Under the pieces are notes generated by a model that was not told where the DNA came from, searched no databases, and worked only from the letters and a program-made list of their open reading frames with translations. A stretch of DNA of 5,545 nucleotides, taken from assembly GCA_050747525.1 (NCBI GenBank), contig JBOGOC010000046.1, positions 1 through 5,545 of the forward strand. The letters run 5' to 3'. Each line of letters begins with the position of its first letter. Position 1 is the first letter of the stretch. Below, piece by piece: positions 1-3,000 of the stretch. The translations under genes were made by a program, and so were the position numbers. The DNA comes from JBOGOC01 sp050747525 (lineage in GTDB: Bacteria > Acidobacteriota > Polarisedimenticolia > JACPZX01 > DASXTC01).

Positions 1-37
1 CGCACGAGTCGATGGTGCAGACGTTGCCGTCGTCACA
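1..37 (-). repeat. Array unit 9: truncated by window edge (residues 1837-1848)
   Basis: The start of another module A, CDDGNVCTIDSC, cut by the window end. It is identical at the protein level to the start of unit 8, so the array continues beyond position 1 for an unknown number of units. Confidence 0.9.
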
Positions 38-3000
38 CGACGCGGGCGGTCCGCCGGCGCACACACCTGAGCCGTTGCAGCTGTCGGCGGTGGTGCAGGC
101 GCTGGCGTCATCGCAAGCGAAGCCTGAGGGCTCGTGGTTGAGCTGGCAGACCCCGGCCAGACAGGTGTCGGGGTTGTCGCAGGACGAATCGCCCGAGTCG
201 CCGCAGGCGAGACCGTTGGCGGCTGGCGCGTCGTTGACGCAGCCTTCCACCGGATCGCAAGAATCGATGGTGCAGACGTTGCCGTCGTCGCACGAGGCAG
301 GCGGTCCGCCGGCGCACACACCTGAGCCGTTGCACGCATCGGCGGTGGTGCAGGCGCTGGCGTCGTCGCAGGCGAAGCCTGCCGGCTCGTGATTGAGCTG
401 ACACGCCCCGGCCAGGCAGGTGTCGGGGTTGTCGCAGGTGGAATCCCCGGAGTCGCCGCAAGCGAGGCCGTTGGCGGCCGGCGCGTCGTTGACGCAGCCT
501 CCCACCGGATCGCACGAATCGATGGTGCAGGCGTTGCCGTCGTCACAGGAAAGCGCGGTCCCCGGCTGGCACTGACCCGCGGAGCAGGTCTCGGCGCCGT
601 TGCAGGCGTTGCCATCCTGGCAGGAGTTCGAGTCGTCGGCCGTGTGAGCGCATCCGCTCTGCGGGTCGCAGAAGTCATCCGTGCAGGCGTTGTCATCGTC
701 ACACGAGGCAGGAGGTCCGCCGGCGCACACACCCGAGCCGTTGCACGCGTCGGTGGTGGTGCAGGCGCTGGCGTCATCGCAGGCGAAGCCGGCCGGCTCG
801 TGGTTGAGCTCGCACGCCCCCGCCAGGCAGGTGTCGGGGTTGTCGCAGGAGGAATCCCCGGGGTCGCCGCAGGCCAGGCCATTGGCGGCCGGCGCGTCGT
901 TGACGCAGCCTCCCACCGCGTCGCACGAGTCGATCGTGCAGGCGTTGCCGTCGTCGCATCCGAGGGCGGGCCCGCCCACGCAAAGACCCGCCTCGTTGCA
1001 GGCGTCGGCCGTGGTGCACGCGCTGCCGTCTTCGCACGATGTCCCGGCCGCCGCGGGCTCGTGGACGCATCCGAGCACGGCGTCGCACGAGTCGATGGTG
1101 CAGGGATTGCCGTCGTCGCAGCCGACGGCGGCTCCGGCGCACTGTCCCGACGCGTCGCAGGCATCGGCTGTGGTGCAGGCGCTGGCATCGTCGCAGGTGA
1201 AGCCCGAGGGCTCATGGTTGAGCCCGCACGTGCCGTCGAGGCAGCTGTCGGGGTTGTCGCAGGATGTGTCCCCCGGGCTGCCGCAGGCCAGGCCGTTCGC
1301 GGCGCCGGCATCGTGCAGGCAGCCGAGCCCCTGGTCGCACGCGTCCACCGTGCAGGGATTGGCGTCGTCGCACGAGGTGGGAGGTCCTGCCGAGCACAGC
1401 CCGCTTCCGTCGCAGGTATCCAGGGTTGTGCAGAGGTCGCCGTTCTCGCAGGGTTGTCCGGCAGGCTCGAGGTTCTGCTGGCAGGCGCCGGCCAGACAGG
1501 TGTCCGGGTTGTCGCAGGACGTATCGCCAGGGTGGCCGCAAGATACCCCGTTGAGAGCCGCCGCATCGTTCAGGCATCCCGTGATCGGGCTGCATGAGTC
1601 GGCCGTGCAGGCGTTGCCGTCGTCGCACGACACGGGCGCGCCCGCGACGCAGGCGCCGCTGACGCAGACATCGCCCGCCGTGCAGGCGTCGCCATCGTCG
1701 CAGAGCCCGGGATCCACGATGGTGCCGGGCAGGCTGGAGCTGTTGTTCGTCTGAACGGTGTCCGGAATGTCGCTGGTGACGGAGACGACGTGCGAGAAGG
1801 AGACGTTGCCCGAGCAGAAGCCGGCTCGATACGAAATGGAGAAGACGACCTGGCCGGCGGGAGGCATCCCGGCCGCCGAGCACGTGAACTGTCCCGCGGC
1901 CGGCGGACTGCAGCTCCATCCGGGGGGCGGCGCGATCGAAAGAAGGGTCATCGGCCCGGGGATGGAGACGGTGAGGCGGGGGTTGAGGGCATCGTTGGGG
2001 CCCTGGTTGGTCACCGTCACCGTGTAGGTGATGGTGCCCCCCGTGGCGACCGGTTCCACATCGGCGATCTGCGACACCGCCAGATCGGCGGGCGGGATCG
2101 TGCAGTTCCTGCTGATCGACAGAGCGTAGTCCTGGGCCGCCGGGGCGCCGCCCGGCACGCCGGTCACTCTCGCGTAATGTGTGCCGGTGGTCGTGATGCG
2201 ATGCACCAGCCCTTCCGAAGCGAAGGCGGGGGTGGTGGCGGTCAGTCCGATTCCAGGGATGGGCGCCGGAACCTCGAAGGTTCCGCTGCCATTGACGGAC
2301 ACGAGCACGGTGGTGCCGTCGGTTCCCAGAAGGCTGAGAGTGCCGTTGACGGCGGTGCCATCGCGGTCGGCGTCACAGTCGAGTCCCAGGAAGACAAGGT
2401 CTCCTGCGACGGCCTCGAAAGCGAACACATCGGCGTCGGCGCTCGTGGAGATGGCCCCGCGGAAGTATTCATTCGCAGCCGAGTCGGCAGCCCCCGCGGT
2501 GTCGTTGGGCTCCGATTCGCCGGTGGCGCTGGCCAGGGGAGGCTGCACGACGGAATAGAGCCGGTACGGCTCCACGACCGTCGACTCGTCCAGAGCGGCC
2601 ACGCCCACGTAGGCCGCGGCGCCCGGCAGCACGGTGCCGGAGAGGACGGAAGAGAGTCCTCCCGAGCCGAAGGGCGTCGCGCCGTCATCGTCGTCGAACT
2701 CCCAGACATTGGCCGAGTCGGTGATGCGCATGTGCGTGTCGGCCGATCCGGATGCGATGGCGTCGAGCATGGAGAAGGCACGCCATCCTGCCGCCGGGCT
2801 TCCCATCGTGAAGAAATCCTTGTCGTTCAGGGATATCGAGCCCTGCTTTCCGCATGTCAATGCGTTGGCCCCGGCCGGGGTGTTGTTGTTGCCGGCGGCC
2901 TCCTGGTCGCACGACGTGGCCTCGATGGTGAAAGGGGCGCCGGCGGCGGCGAACTCGTCGACCATGGCGTAGAGGGTCTGGCCGGACGTCATCGACTGGC

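Larger units (their letters stand above)
1..1702 (-). repeat. Cysteine-rich CTDC-like tandem array (residues 1282-1848, continues past the window)
   Basis: The region is built of four-cysteine modules. Module A is CDDGNxCTIDSCxxxxGC (Cys spacing 5-4-5 intervening residues). Module B is CGxxGDxSCDNPDTCLxGxC (7-5-4). Module C is CDDASACTTADACxxSGxC (5-5-5). The normal order A-B-C makes an 85-residue, 255-bp unit with 12 cysteines. By hand count the visible array has 83 cysteines in 567 residues. The A and C modules resemble the Dictyostelium-type CTDC repeat (PF00526-like), which is also widespread in environmental bacterial surface proteins. An extracytoplasmic, disulfide-stabilised stalk is the likely structure. 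Units are listed separately, from the N-terminal (high coordinate) to the C-terminal (low coordinate) end. Confidence 0.9.

Noticed and set aside
389..1597. Plus-strand open frame of about 400 codons across the cysteine repeats
   Set aside because: It is the exact antisense of the repeat codons. Because the 255-bp unit is a multiple of three, a frame free of stops in one copy tends to stay free in the next. The product is a Gly/Ala/Val/Arg-rich repeat with no recognisable domain.
1..1702. Tandem repeats considered as a CRISPR array or as a non-coding satellite
   Set aside because: The units are 255 bp (or 162 and 156 bp) with codon-compatible lengths and conserved cysteine codons, not short direct repeats with unique spacers. 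They are protein-coding repeats.
1628..2108. Possible gene boundary between the DUF11 domain and the cysteine array
   Set aside because: The frame runs on without a stop through a short Ser/Pro/Gly linker (residues 1269-1281). There is no ribosome-binding site with a start codon followed by a signal peptide, so this is a domain junction in one protein.
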